Assembly: GCA_017515325.1 (NCBI GenBank)
Contig: JAFWGA010000063.1
Span: 25,482-89,481, forward strand
Source of the DNA: Blautia sp.
GTDB lineage: Bacteria; Bacillota; Clostridia; Lachnospirales; Lachnospiraceae
Direction of reading: 5' to 3'
DNA: 64,000 nucleotides
Shown: positions 1 through 8,426 of the stretch, piece by piece
How the letters are laid out: every line of letters begins with the position of its first letter
How positions within the stretch are numbered: the stretch's first letter is position 1
Notes under the pieces: generated by a model
The model's input: only the letters and a program-made list of their open reading frames with translations
Told to the model about the DNA's origin: nothing
Databases searched by the model: none
Made by a program: the position numbers and the translations under genes

Positions 1-511
1 TCCGCAGTTCCCGAATCTTACGATCCGCATAAGCGACCTGCTTCTCTCCCTTCACAAAGGCATATCCCGGATTGATCAGCATCAGCAGGACTGTATCGCA
101 TTTTTCCAGCACATAGTCCAGAGCCGAGAGGGGCGTCGCCGGCTTTAAGGCTACGCCTGCCCTTACCCCCTTGGCATGGATCCGGTTCAGCATGCCGTCA
201 ATATGGGGCTGTGTTTCCGCATGAAAGACAATCTGCTCCACGCCGATATCCAAAAGTTCATCCACAAAATAGTCCTGCTCCGTCACCATGACGTGACAGT
301 CAAAGGCAATATCGGTTTTCTCTCTCAGCTGTCGCACCAGATCAAGGCCCAGAGGCATACTGGGGCTGAAATGCCCATCCAGTATATCCACATGGAGCAT
401 CGTCACTCCTGCTTTTTCCAGAATACGTACCTGGCTTTCCAGGTTACACATATCCAGGCAGATTAAAGAGGGCGAAAGCACACACTTTTCATTCCATATA
501 TCCTGATTCAT
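1..511 (-). CDS. Ribulose-phosphate 3-epimerase family protein, 3' end beyond window
   Basis: The reading frame opens with ATG at 511, behind a good ribosome binding site (GAAAGGAG), and runs off the left edge, so only about 170 residues are seen. It carries the family's TIM-barrel signatures: an N-terminal LSPSLICLD strand, HVDILDGHFSPSMPLG (metal and substrate residues), DCHVMV and INPGYA. Family members interconvert ketopentose or ketohexose phosphates. The DCHVMVTEQDY stretch resembles allulose-6-phosphate 3-epimerase (AlsE) as much as Rpe, so the exact sugar is open. It is the last visible gene of the lyxose isomerase and ABC transporter operon, separated from the binding-protein gene by a terminator, and would feed the imported sugar into the pentose phosphate pathway. 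Confidence 0.85.
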   Translation of the reverse strand, partial: MNQDIWNEKCVLSPSLICLDMCNLESQVRILEKAGVTMLHVDILDGHFSPSMPLGLDLVRQLREKTDIAFDCHVMVTEQDYFVDELLDIGVEQIVFHAETQPHIDGMLNRIHAKGVRAGVALKPATPLSALDYVLEKCDTVLLMLINPGYAFVKGEKQVAYADRKIRELR

Positions 512-526
512 TTTCCCTAAATCTCC

Positions 527-544
527 TTTCAACGCCCCTGCCAT
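527..544. repeat. Fragment of the ~85-bp intergenic element
   Basis: These 18 bases match the end of the repeat copy at 59021-59108 with one mismatch (ending in cgcccctgccat). The rest of the element is absent, because the epimerase gene begins here. Confidence 0.45.
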
Positions 545-546
545 GA

Positions 547-582
547 TAAAGAAAGGCAGCCGCCAAAAAAGCTGCGGCTGCC
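547..582 (-). terminator. Intrinsic terminator after binding-protein gene
   Basis: On the minus strand a GGCAGCCGC / GCGGCTGCC stem is followed by TTTCTTT. It lies between the solute-binding protein gene and the epimerase gene, so it probably reduces rather than blocks downstream transcription. Confidence 0.7.
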
Positions 583-668
583 CCTCTGATTATTGATAGC
601 ACCCGAACAAAAGGTTTACATTTTGATTCGCTGCTATGAAAGGCTTTGTTCCGAAACGGAATCAATGA

Positions 669-1634
669 TTATTTGAACTCTTCAACGTTGGAAGCATCAA
701 CTGTGGAAACGCCTGTGTCGGCAACAACACCGCCAAGATCCTCACCGTTCTCGGAAGCAACGACAGCGTCGATAGCCATCTCGCCCATGACGTTAGGGTT
801 CTGAGCCATGAAAGCAAGAAGCTCGCCGCCCTCTACGTGAGCGATGTTGGAATCGGACTTATCCCAGCCTACGCAATAGATGGTCTCGCCGTTAGCGGCA
901 GCATCCTTAACAGCAGCAGCAGCGCCATTGGTAGCGCCATCGTTGGTGCCATAGATAGCCACAACGCCGTTAGCGATAAGGGTGTTGGCCAGCTCCTGAG
1001 CCTTGGCATTGTCGCCGTCAGAATACTGTCTCTCACCGATCTCGAAATCTGTGCCTTCGAATACGGAGGCAAAGCCCTGGAAACGGTTCTCGCAGGAATC
1101 AACACCAGCCTGTGCGTCAACGATACCGATGGTGCCTTCTGTTACGCCAGCCTCATCGAGGACAGCCTTCAGATACTCGCCAGCCTGAACACCGCCGGCA
1201 TAGTTGTCGGTTGCATAGGTAGCAATGGCTTCTACAGTAGCGGGAGCATCAACATAGATGACCTTCGCGCCGGCATCGATTGCTTCTTCCAGAGCTCTGT
1301 TGCAGCTCGTCGCATCGTTTGCAGCGATAATGATATAGTTTGCGCCGTCAGCGGTAGCTGTCTCGATCTTCTGAATCTGCTGGGCATTGTCCTTGGTCTC
1401 CGGAGCCAGCCAGCTCATCTCGATCTTTGCGCCTGCTTCGTTGTAGGCATCAACTCTTTCCTGGGCAGCCATCTGAAGGCGAACCCAATGCACATCCATC
1501 TGGTCCATGGTGATCAGGGCAACCTTGGTCTCAACGCCTTCACCCTTGGACGCATCGAAATCCTCTGCCGCAAATGCGCTGACGGAAAATGCCAGGACTG
1601 CTGCAACAGCCAGTGCGAGAGTACTCTTCTTCAT
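669..1634 (-). CDS. Sugar ABC transporter substrate-binding protein (RbsB-like)
   Basis: A 321-residue periplasmic-binding-protein fold of the ribose/galactose class (Peripla_BP_4). ATG at 1634 follows CAAAAGGAGGAAC; upstream in-frame codons lack a binding site. Residues 1-22 are a signal peptide ending AFA-A, with no lipobox cysteine, which is unusual for a Firmicute binding protein. Mid-protein motifs typical of the family include IIAANDATSC, DAPATVEAIATYATDN and YGTNDGATNGAAAA. It should capture the sugar outside the membrane and pass it to the RbsC/RbsA pair encoded just upstream. With D-lyxose isomerase at the head of the operon, D-lyxose or a related pentose or hexose is the likely ligand (inference). 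Confidence 0.88.
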   Translation of the reverse strand: MKKSTLALAVAAVLAFSVSAFAAEDFDASKGEGVETKVALITMDQMDVHWVRLQMAAQERVDAYNEAGAKIEMSWLAPETKDNAQQIQKIETATADGANYIIIAANDATSCNRALEEAIDAGAKVIYVDAPATVEAIATYATDNYAGGVQAGEYLKAVLDEAGVTEGTIGIVDAQAGVDSCENRFQGFASVFEGTDFEIGERQYSDGDNAKAQELANTLIANGVVAIYGTNDGATNGAAAAVKDAAANGETIYCVGWDKSDSNIAHVEGGELLAFMAQNPNVMGEMAIDAVVASENGEDLGGVVADTGVSTVDASNVEEFK

Positions 1635-1774
1635 TATTAGTTCCTCCTTTTGAATAATATGAAAGAAAATTAAGGAATATTTCCAAAGGGCATTCGGATG
1701 GGAGACATCCTCCCGCCCGCAATCCCGAATGGACAGTTTTAGTCCCTGTGCAGGGGCTGAGTGAAGGGCTACCT

Positions 1775-2746
1775 TTATGCTTTCTTCTTGCCGCCGATCT
1801 TCAGGCCGCTGCGCCTTGCGATATCCAGAAGAACACATACCACAACGATAATACCAATGATGATATTACGAAGAGCAACGGGAACGTCTGCCATGGTAAG
1901 ACCATTCTGAAGAATAGCCCATACCGATGCGCCGGCGATGGTACCGATCAGGTATCCGCTGCCGCCGAGGGTGGAGATACCGCCGATAACAGCCGCCGCA
2001 ACGCCGTACATCTCATAGGACATACCTGCCTGCATTGAGCCCATGCCTGCCGCAGCCATGGTGATCAGACCGGCTGTGAAGGAGCAGAAGGCAGAAATCA
2101 TATAAGCTGTTGTTGTGGTCTTGAAAACATCAACACCGGAAAGCCTTGCCGCGTCCACATTGGAGCCGATAGCATAGACATGTCTTCCGGTACGTGTATA
2201 GTTCATCAGATAGTTAAAGCAGAACCAGATCACCAAAGTAATGATAACGCTGATATAGAAGGGGCCAATCAGTCTCTTATAGTAGAAGATATCCCTGAAA
2301 AGGGTCTGGGGACCTTCACTTCCGATATCACCGGTATTGTAGTTTCCGTTGACCAGCTGTGCAATACCACGGCAGATCGTCATGGTTCCCAGTGTTCCGA
2401 TGAAGGGCGGCAGCTTGAATTTACCGACCAGAACGCCATTGACAAGCCCTACTGCCAGACAGGCTACAAGGTCTACCAATACTGCGACGATAACCGGGAC
2501 TCCATTGCAGACCATGGTCGCGGAGATCATTGCGCTCATGCCAAGGACAGAGCCGATGGAAAGATCAATGTTGCCGGTAATACAGACGATACCCTGTCCG
2601 ATACCTACCAGTAGATAGGGACAGATCGAACGTACCAGCGGATACAGGTTTCTGGTTTTGATAAAGTTCGGGTTCATGAAGCTGAACACAACCAGAAGGA
2701 TGGCAACGCCAACATAGGCGGTAATCACAGATGCGTATTTTTTCAT
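1775..2746 (-). CDS. Sugar ABC transporter permease (RbsC-like)
   Basis: A 323-residue polytopic membrane protein of the BPD_transp_2 family. ATG at 2746 has AAGGAGA upstream and gives MKKYASVITAY, so the extra 12 residues of the longer frame are discarded. Family signatures include NIDLSIGSVLGMSAMI near residue 70, GLVNGVLVGKFKLPPFIGTL and GGISTLGGSGYLIGTIAGA. It forms the transmembrane channel for the sugar captured by the adjacent binding protein. It lies 140 bp downstream of the ATPase gene and 140 bp upstream of the binding-protein gene, all on one strand. Confidence 0.9.
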   Translation of the reverse strand: MKKYASVITAYVGVAILLVVFSFMNPNFIKTRNLYPLVRSICPYLLVGIGQGIVCITGNIDLSIGSVLGMSAMISATMVCNGVPVIVAVLVDLVACLAVGLVNGVLVGKFKLPPFIGTLGTMTICRGIAQLVNGNYNTGDIGSEGPQTLFRDIFYYKRLIGPFYISVIITLVIWFCFNYLMNYTRTGRHVYAIGSNVDAARLSGVDVFKTTTTAYMISAFCSFTAGLITMAAAGMGSMQAGMSYEMYGVAAAVIGGISTLGGSGYLIGTIAGASVWAILQNGLTMADVPVALRNIIIGIIVVVCVLLDIARRSGLKIGGKKKA

Positions 2747-2879
2747 GGTTTTCTCCTTTTTATACCGGCGGCATGTTTCCAAAACGATGGTACACTAACC
2801 TTATCCTGCGCCTTCAGCCTGGATTCGCCAGGTGCACGGCGGATACGGGGATGCCCAATCCAATGAGCAGCTTTCGGAA

Positions 2880-4388
2880 TCAGGCTGCATTATCGCCAAA
2901 CTGCGTCGCGTAGGTCATGATCTCCTCTTCGGTAGTATTCCTGGGATCTACCTCACCGGTGATCTTGCCGTTGCACATGACAATGATCCTGTCTGAAATC
3001 CCCATAACCTCAGGCATCTCGGAAGAAACTATGATGACACAGATTCCTCTCTTCTTCAGATCATTGATAATCTCGTAGATCTCTACCTTTGCCGCAACAT
3101 CAATTCCTCTGGTCGGCTCATCAAATATCACGACTCTGGATTCTCTGGCCAGCCACTTTGCCACAACCACCTTCTGTTGATTACCGCCGGAAAGACTTCC
3201 TGCCGCCACCTCCGGCCCTGCCATCTTGATGGTCAGGCTGTTTTTGCCCTTGTCAATCATTTCATTTTCAATCTTTTTATTGATGGTTCCAAACAGACCG
3301 CCGCAGATCAGGTCCAGGTTGGGAAGGGCAATATTGTCGCGGATAGAAAGCTTGGTGCACAGCCCCTCCTTCTTCCGATCCTCAGGAGCAAGAACGATGC
3401 CGAGGCGGATGGCGTCCTCCGGGCTGTTGATCACCAAGGGCTGTCCGTCCAGAATCACTTCGCCGGACTCCTTTCTGTCCGCCCCGAAGATGGCTCTCAT
3501 GGTCTCTGTCCTGCCTGCGCCTACCAGGCCGGAGAAGCCAAGGATTTCTCCCTCGTATGCCTCGAAGGAAACGTCCCTGACCATTCTGCCTGCATTGAGA
3601 TGCCTGACCTCCAGGATCTTCTTGCCTCTGGGAACCGTATCTCTGGGGAACTGGTTCGTGATTTCACGTCCTACCATATTGGCAATGATCTGCTCCATGG
3701 TGAAGTCCGTGAATTTTCCCTCGGTGATATACTTGCCGTCTCTCATGATCGTAACACTGTCTACGATATGGTGCAGCTCCTGCAGCCTGTGGCTGATATA
3801 GATAATGGAGGTTCCCATTGCGCGGAGTTCCTTCACGATCCGGAACATTTCCGTAATTTCCGCATTGGAAAGGGAAGATGACGGCTCATCCATGATCAGC
3901 ACTTTAGCGTTGATCAGAAGGGCCTTACTGATCTCCACCATCTGCTGGCGTCCCACTGTCAGGTCCCCGACGGTGGTCATGGGATCCAGATCCGTGATGC
4001 CCAGCTTCCCCAACTGCTCCCGTGCCTGTCTGCACATTTCCTTCACATCCAGACGATGGCCTTTGGTCAGCTCCCGTCCCAGGAACATATTCTCATAGAC
4101 TGTCAGGTGCTGGCACATATTCAGCTCCTGATGGATAATGGCAACTCCCAGCTCCTGTGCCTGCTTGGTATTGAGGTCTCCCACTGACTGGCCAAAGATC
4201 TCCACTGTACCTTCATCTCTGGTATATACACCGGAAAGGATCTTCATCAGTGTGGATTTTCCTGCACCGTTTTCTCCCAGCAGGGCCATGACCTCGCCGG
4301 GCTTCACATGGAGCTGAACATCGTCCAGGGCTTTGACGCCGGGGAAGGACTTGCTGATATGCTCCATTGATACCGCATATTCGCTCAT
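2880..4388 (-). CDS. Sugar ABC transporter ATP-binding protein (RbsA-like, double NBD)
   Basis: A 502-residue cytoplasmic protein with two tandem ABC ATPase halves, the hallmark of the RbsA/MglA/XylG group. The first half has Walker A GENGAGKST, an LTVGRQQMVEISKAL signature and a Walker B VLIMDEP. The second has the degenerate Walker A GLVGAGRTE typical of the family, LSGGNQQKVVVAKWLA and VVIFDEPTRGIDV. ATG at 4388 follows AAAGGAGCCCCA. It powers uptake through the adjacent permease. The 66-bp gap to the upstream isomerase gene includes a short repeat (4415-4439). Confidence 0.92.
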   Translation of the reverse strand: MSEYAVSMEHISKSFPGVKALDDVQLHVKPGEVMALLGENGAGKSTLMKILSGVYTRDEGTVEIFGQSVGDLNTKQAQELGVAIIHQELNMCQHLTVYENMFLGRELTKGHRLDVKEMCRQAREQLGKLGITDLDPMTTVGDLTVGRQQMVEISKALLINAKVLIMDEPSSSLSNAEITEMFRIVKELRAMGTSIIYISHRLQELHHIVDSVTIMRDGKYITEGKFTDFTMEQIIANMVGREITNQFPRDTVPRGKKILEVRHLNAGRMVRDVSFEAYEGEILGFSGLVGAGRTETMRAIFGADRKESGEVILDGQPLVINSPEDAIRLGIVLAPEDRKKEGLCTKLSIRDNIALPNLDLICGGLFGTINKKIENEMIDKGKNSLTIKMAGPEVAAGSLSGGNQQKVVVAKWLARESRVVIFDEPTRGIDVAAKVEIYEIINDLKKRGICVIIVSSEMPEVMGISDRIIVMCNGKITGEVDPRNTTEEEIMTYATQFGDNAA

Positions 4389-4414
4389 TGGGGCTCCTTT
4401 CTTGCTGCTTGTTT

Positions 4415-4439
4415 TTCAGTAAACGAACAAAATGCCGGC
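4415..4439. repeat. Short dispersed repeat, copy 1
   Basis: A 25-base sequence beginning ttcagtaaacga recurs at 23355-23379 with two differences. Both copies are intergenic. Its function is unknown. Confidence 0.5.
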
Positions 4440-4454
4440 TCTACTGTCTTTCTG

Positions 4455-5144
4455 TCAGTCCTTTGCAGGCGGATACTCAGTGCAAAGAAGTCTGTATGCC
4501 GGCTCATCCTCCTCGATGGTGGGGAAGCGGCCAAGAGGCTCATAGAAACGGTTGTCCGTATTGTCGTCATTGCACATGGAAACCTCACCCACCAGAGTCT
4601 TGCCGGATCCCTCCTGGATGACAAATTCATGATAGTAGTAGGGATACAGTGTCAGGCTCTCACCGGGATGCAGAACGATCTCGCTGCCTGCGGGAACCTT
4701 ATAGCATCTTCCGTCCTGGAAAATCTCTACGTCTGTGTCGAGCAGCTCGCCTTCATTTTCCCTGTTGGCATTCCACAGGCGGAAGACTACATTGCCGCCG
4801 CCACGGTTGATGATATCCTCCATCTTGTTCCAATGGAAATGATTGGGGGAAATCTGACCGGGATAGAGCATCATGATCTTTTCCGCATAGGTCTTGGTAT
4901 ATTTGGGATTGTGAACATTTCCGTTGCGAAGGGTAATCAGGGACAGACCCTTGGTCTCAAAATTGCCTTCACCGTAATCTGTGATGTCCCAGCCGAGGGC
5001 ATTGTCTCTGATCTCATCATACTCATGGCCTTTTTCCTGCCATTCCTCCGGCGTAAAGCTGAGGAAGGGAGGCAGTGCAAAGCGATATTCCTTCAGCATG
5101 TCCTCAAATTCCCTGATGACAGCATTGATTTTTGAACGTTTCAT
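4455..5144 (-). CDS. D-lyxose isomerase family protein
   Basis: A 229-residue cupin enzyme matching the D-lyxose ketol-isomerase family (formerly DUF1498). These enzymes interconvert D-lyxose and D-xylulose, and also mannose and fructose, using a divalent metal. Visible metal ligands are H102 and H104 in NHFHWNKMED, E109 in the same motif, and H172 in YPYYYHEFVI. ATG at 5144 follows AAAGGGGTATATTA. It is the first gene of the operon with an RbsA/C/B-type transporter and a pentulose-phosphate epimerase, which fits uptake and isomerisation of a pentose. A xylulokinase is not seen in the window and may lie to the left. Confidence 0.85.
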   Translation of the reverse strand: MKRSKINAVIREFEDMLKEYRFALPPFLSFTPEEWQEKGHEYDEIRDNALGWDITDYGEGNFETKGLSLITLRNGNVHNPKYTKTYAEKIMMLYPGQISPNHFHWNKMEDIINRGGGNVVFRLWNANRENEGELLDTDVEIFQDGRCYKVPAGSEIVLHPGESLTLYPYYYHEFVIQEGSGKTLVGEVSMCNDDNTDNRFYEPLGRFPTIEEDEPAYRLLCTEYPPAKD

Positions 5145-5167
5145 TAATATACCCCTTTTCTATCATG

Positions 5168-5182
5168 GTAACTTCAAGTTAC
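5168..5182. promoter_or_regulatory. Second palindrome in the lyxose leader
   Basis: GTAACTTCAAGTTAC is a 7-1-7 perfect inverted repeat between the predicted transcription start and the isomerase ribosome binding site. It could be an operator or a small RNA hairpin. Confidence 0.4.
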
Positions 5183-5204
5183 TTCATGTGCAAAAAAAAT
5201 GTAT

Positions 5205-5221
5205 TTGTTCATATGAACCAA
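5205..5221. promoter_or_regulatory. Palindromic operator candidate at the lyxose promoter
   Basis: The dyad TTGTTCATATGAACCAA overlaps the predicted start of transcription, a usual place for a repressor site. The ROK regulator encoded at 5548-6717 is the nearest candidate ligand-responsive repressor, but this link is inference. Confidence 0.5.
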
Positions 5222-5230
5222 GATGTTTGT

Positions 5231-5259
5231 ATCTTATCATTCATCATTGCCGGTGTCAA
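5231..5259 (-). promoter_or_regulatory. Sigma-70-type promoter of the lyxose operon
   Basis: The minus strand reads TTGACA, a 17-base spacer, then TAAGAT: a near-consensus promoter. Transcription would start near 5224, about 80 bases before the isomerase start codon. Confidence 0.75.
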
Positions 5260-5394
5260 GAAATAGCAATCAGCAATATCGCACAAAAATCAAGGTTTAA
5301 ATTTATGCATATTGTCTGGTCTGTTTTTCAACTATTCCGCCGGACCAATGATTTTTCTTTTCGTAAATTGAATTTATGATCCCAGGGCAAATAG

Positions 5395-5545
5395 TCTCTT
5401 CCAGCGGCAAGCTTGCCTGCCGGTGGGGGGGGAGGCTTTATTGCACGCCCCTCTATGCGCATGATGTGGGTTGCAGCGTGCCAGTAGCACGCTGCAAAGA
5501 CCGAGCCGTGTTTGCGCCGCCACTGGCGGTAGTACCTATCGCTTC
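5395..5545. other. Hairpin-rich non-coding region
   Basis: No gene is evident between 5260 and 5547. The segment holds several nested inverted repeats: ggcaagcttgcc near 5406, ttgcagcgtgc / gcacgctgcaa near 5470-5498 and ccgccactggcgg near 5518-5530. It lies downstream of the ROK gene, so it may serve as its 3' end, but there is no clear U-tract. Confidence 0.45.
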
Positions 5546-5547
5546 GG

Positions 5548-6717
5548 CTAATCATCAAACAAGAGCTTTCCTTCAAAAATCTGCAGGCAGGCATTGCTTG
5601 CCGCCCCCAGCACCATAGCATCCTGCTGGTACATGGCCTTTCTCACTATGACAGGAGTTCCCCATTCGACAAACCGTCGTTCATTGATAATCCTTTCCAT
5701 CAGCTCCACATACCGTTCATCCCAGTCAACAGCGTCTCCGCCCAGCACGATCAGCTCACTGTTGAGAATATTCACCACACTGACCACGGCTGCGGCCAGC
5801 TGGGTCACCATATCCTTCAGAATGCATTCTACGGCAGGCTCGCCTTCCATTTTGCAGTATGTCTTAAAGCTTAAAAGCTTCCCTGTATGGTACTGCAGCT
5901 TTTTGAGCACCTCCGGCGTCCTGGCATAGGTCTCCAGGCAGCCGCGGCCGCCGCAGTAGCATTGCCTTCCGTTGATATCAATGGAAACGTGGCCGATCTC
6001 CGGCGGCAGTCCCCTTTCGTTCCGGTAACGCTTCCCGTTGCTGATAATGCCGCAGCCGATGCCTGAGCCTACCCCAACCAGCAGGATATCCCGAAATCCC
6101 CTTCCGTTTCCGTACATAAATTCGCAGATGGCCGCGCACTGATTGTCATGGTCCAGATATACCGGCAGCTGATAGCGTTCCTGCAAAAGCTTTACCACAG
6201 GGACATTACTGATTCCGAAGAAATAGGACGGCTTCAGTATCATCCCGGTGGAGGAGCTGACCGGGCCGATCGAAGATGCACCAATGGCAGCCACATTATC
6301 CTCTCCATAGAGGATGGTGTCCAGGATCCGGAACATATGATTGACCAGCTGCTGGTCATCCAGTCCCTCCCCATAATAGATGGTTTCCTTTTTCAGGATA
6401 TTCATCTGAAGATCACAGAGGACGCCTTCGCAATATTCCCTCTGAATCACAATTCCTACCACCCTGGGGGCAGATGGGGATATGGCCAAAGTGATAGGGG
6501 TACGCCCCGGTTCATCTGTCGGTCCCGTCTCCTGCTCAATGACCAGTCCGGCTTCCAGCATCTCTGCTACAATCCGGGAGATAGCCATCTTTGTCAGACC
6601 CATGGCATTTGTCAGCTGTGTCCGATTCCAGCACTCTCCCGTAGCAATCAGCCTGAGCACCTGTCCTCTGTTGCTTTTTTTGTAATCACTTCGGTTTCTT
6701 CCCGCCTTCGATGGCAT
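5548..6717 (-). CDS. ROK-family transcriptional regulator (NagC/XylR type)
   Basis: A 389-residue repressor. An N-terminal winged helix-turn-helix (about residues 15-75, with RTQLTNAMGLTKMAISRIV) is followed by a ROK sugar-kinase-like domain. It includes VGVGSGIGCGII and the zinc motif CYCGGRGCLE. ATG at 6717 lies 17 bases after the EamA gene, so it is in the same transcript as the second sugar ABC system. Regulators of this class bind palindromes and release DNA on binding a sugar or sugar phosphate. It may control its own operon, the adjacent lyxose operon, or both. Confidence 0.88.
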   Translation of the reverse strand: MPSKAGRNRSDYKKSNRGQVLRLIATGECWNRTQLTNAMGLTKMAISRIVAEMLEAGLVIEQETGPTDEPGRTPITLAISPSAPRVVGIVIQREYCEGVLCDLQMNILKKETIYYGEGLDDQQLVNHMFRILDTILYGEDNVAAIGASSIGPVSSSTGMILKPSYFFGISNVPVVKLLQERYQLPVYLDHDNQCAAICEFMYGNGRGFRDILLVGVGSGIGCGIISNGKRYRNERGLPPEIGHVSIDINGRQCYCGGRGCLETYARTPEVLKKLQYHTGKLLSFKTYCKMEGEPAVECILKDMVTQLAAAVVSVVNILNSELIVLGGDAVDWDERYVELMERIINERRFVEWGTPVIVRKAMYQQDAMVLGAASNACLQIFEGKLLFDD

Positions 6718-6734
6718 CTTTCTGTGCCTGCTTT

Positions 6735-7598
6735 CTATAAAACTTTTGGTTTAATGGTGACTACGGCTATGCCAACCAGGAAAATGGCTGTCCCGCTGAT
6801 CACATAGATGCTCAGGCTGTCACCGTAAAAAGTCACCCCCCACAGAATGGACAGGATAACGGTGCAGCTCTGGATAATCGTTGCCTGCACCATGGGCACC
6901 TTTCGGATCGCAGCGGCCTGCAGCAGAAAACCGACACAGGTGATCGCGCCAAGGATCAGAATGGAAGCCGTCCCTGGCACATTCGCCGGTTCCAGAAGGT
7001 GAGGTCTGGTAAAGGGAAGCACAACAAGCGTTGCCGCCAGTCCGTAGGTAAACATGGAAGCGTTGAGCTCTACGATATCCATCTTCTTCACCAGCTGTTT
7101 CTGGGCGATGAAAAAGCCGGCGGCTCCCATTCCGGCCAGGACAAAGGCAGCGAAGGTAGATGCCTGAGCCTGCATGAAAACCTGCAGGCCGGCTCCGTTC
7201 CAGGTTACAAGGCCGATTCCCGTCAGGCAAAGGGCGGTTCCGAAAGCGGTACGCCCAGACAGCTTCTCCCTGAAAAAGAGAACCGAAGCCAGCAGAACCA
7301 CCAGGGTCTGAATCGGCCAGACGATAATGCCGCCGTAGGAGAATCCATGCATGACACCATAGTTTTCCCCCAGGTAATGCACCGCCTTCATACAGCCTCC
7401 AAACAGGATCCATCGATTTGCCAGAAGCAGGGAAGTCTTCCCCTTTCCCATCCTCTGGATGCCAATCAGGAGGCAGATCCCTATGGCAAATCGCAGGGCG
7501 GACAACAGCATGGGAGACACCATCGTCCCGGAAGCCTTGATCAGGAGGCCGCCAAAGCTGAATATGACGGCCTGGAGAATCAGAAAAAAGTATTCCAT
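6735..7598 (-). CDS. EamA/DMT-superfamily transporter
   Basis: A 287-residue integral membrane protein with about ten hydrophobic helices in two similar halves, as expected for EamA (drug/metabolite) exporters. The first half starts MEYFFLILQAVIFSFGGLL, and a conserved-looking loop is GITLV-type IVWPIQTLVVLLASVLFF. ATG at 7598 directly abuts the TAA of the upstream permease gene, with AGGAGC upstream, so translation is coupled. A DMT exporter between a sugar ABC permease and its ROK regulator is uncommon; it may efflux a sugar or a catabolite. Substrate unknown. Confidence 0.85.
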   Translation of the reverse strand: MEYFFLILQAVIFSFGGLLIKASGTMVSPMLLSALRFAIGICLLIGIQRMGKGKTSLLLANRWILFGGCMKAVHYLGENYGVMHGFSYGGIIVWPIQTLVVLLASVLFFREKLSGRTAFGTALCLTGIGLVTWNGAGLQVFMQAQASTFAAFVLAGMGAAGFFIAQKQLVKKMDIVELNASMFTYGLAATLVVLPFTRPHLLEPANVPGTASILILGAITCVGFLLQAAAIRKVPMVQATIIQSCTVILSILWGVTFYGDSLSIYVISGTAIFLVGIAVVTIKPKVL

Positions 7599-8426
7599 TT
7601 ATTTAACAGCTCCTGCTACTCCTTCAGCAAACTGCTTCTGAAGGACGAAGAAGATCACCATGGTAGGCACAGAACAGAAGAGAACGCCCATCATCAGCAT
7701 ACCATAGTCTACCTTGTACCCGTTGGAGAGGTTTGCGATCAGCATGGGCATCGTCTGGGCCTGATTGCGGGTCATAACGATGCGGGGCCACATGTAGGAA
7801 TTCCAGGCATTCATAAAGGTGATGACCGCGGCTGCCGCATAGGTAGACCTCATAATGGGGAAATACATGCGGAAAAAGATGCCGGGCTCTGACTGGCCGT
7901 CAATCCGGGCCGCTTCCATAATCTCCGTCGGAAAATTCCTCGAATTCTGCCGGAACATCATGATCAGGAAGGGGGTAGAGACAGCCGGCAGCATAAAGCC
8001 CCAGACCGTGTTCAACAGCCCTGCCTTTGAGATCATCTTAAAGAGGGGAATCATGGTCGCTACGCCGGGGATCATCATGGCCAGCAGCAAAATGCCGAAG
8101 AGGCGGTCCTTTGCCTTGTCATGGTAAAGCTCAAAGCCGAAGCCGGCCAGCGAGCAGACCAGGATGGCCATGATGGTCTGAGCCGTCGCGTAAACAAAGG
8201 AATTCTTCATTGCCCCCCACAGATCCGTCTGGGCCAGAAGGTTTTTATAGTTCTCGATGGTATAGGTACCAAAGGTCAGTTTCCCTCTGGCCACGGCCAG
8301 GGTCTCGTTCGTAGCGGCACTGATCATCCAGTAGAAGGGGAATACAGACAGAAAAGCCATGATGATCAGGAATATATAGGCCGGTATCAGTCTCTTCTGG
8401 GTTCCGGATACTTTTTTCTTAGTCAC
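7599..8426 (-). CDS. Carbohydrate ABC transporter permease (MalG/UgpE type)
   Basis: A roughly 275-residue inner permease of the CUT1 class with six predicted membrane helices and the EAA loop EIMEAARIDGQSEPGIFFRM that contacts the ATPase. Two GTG codons are possible (8435 or 8426); 8426 has AGGTGATAC at good spacing and is preferred. Either way the start overlaps the end of the upstream MalF-like gene, as expected for coupled translation. No ATPase gene is present, so a shared MsmX-type ATPase encoded elsewhere probably energises it. Confidence 0.88.
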   Translation of the reverse strand: MTKKKVSGTQKRLIPAYIFLIIMAFLSVFPFYWMISAATNETLAVARGKLTFGTYTIENYKNLLAQTDLWGAMKNSFVYATAQTIMAILVCSLAGFGFELYHDKAKDRLFGILLLAMMIPGVATMIPLFKMISKAGLLNTVWGFMLPAVSTPFLIMMFRQNSRNFPTEIMEAARIDGQSEPGIFFRMYFPIMRSTYAAAAVITFMNAWNSYMWPRIVMTRNQAQTMPMLIANLSNGYKVDYGMLMMGVLFCSVPTMVIFFVLQKQFAEGVAGAVK

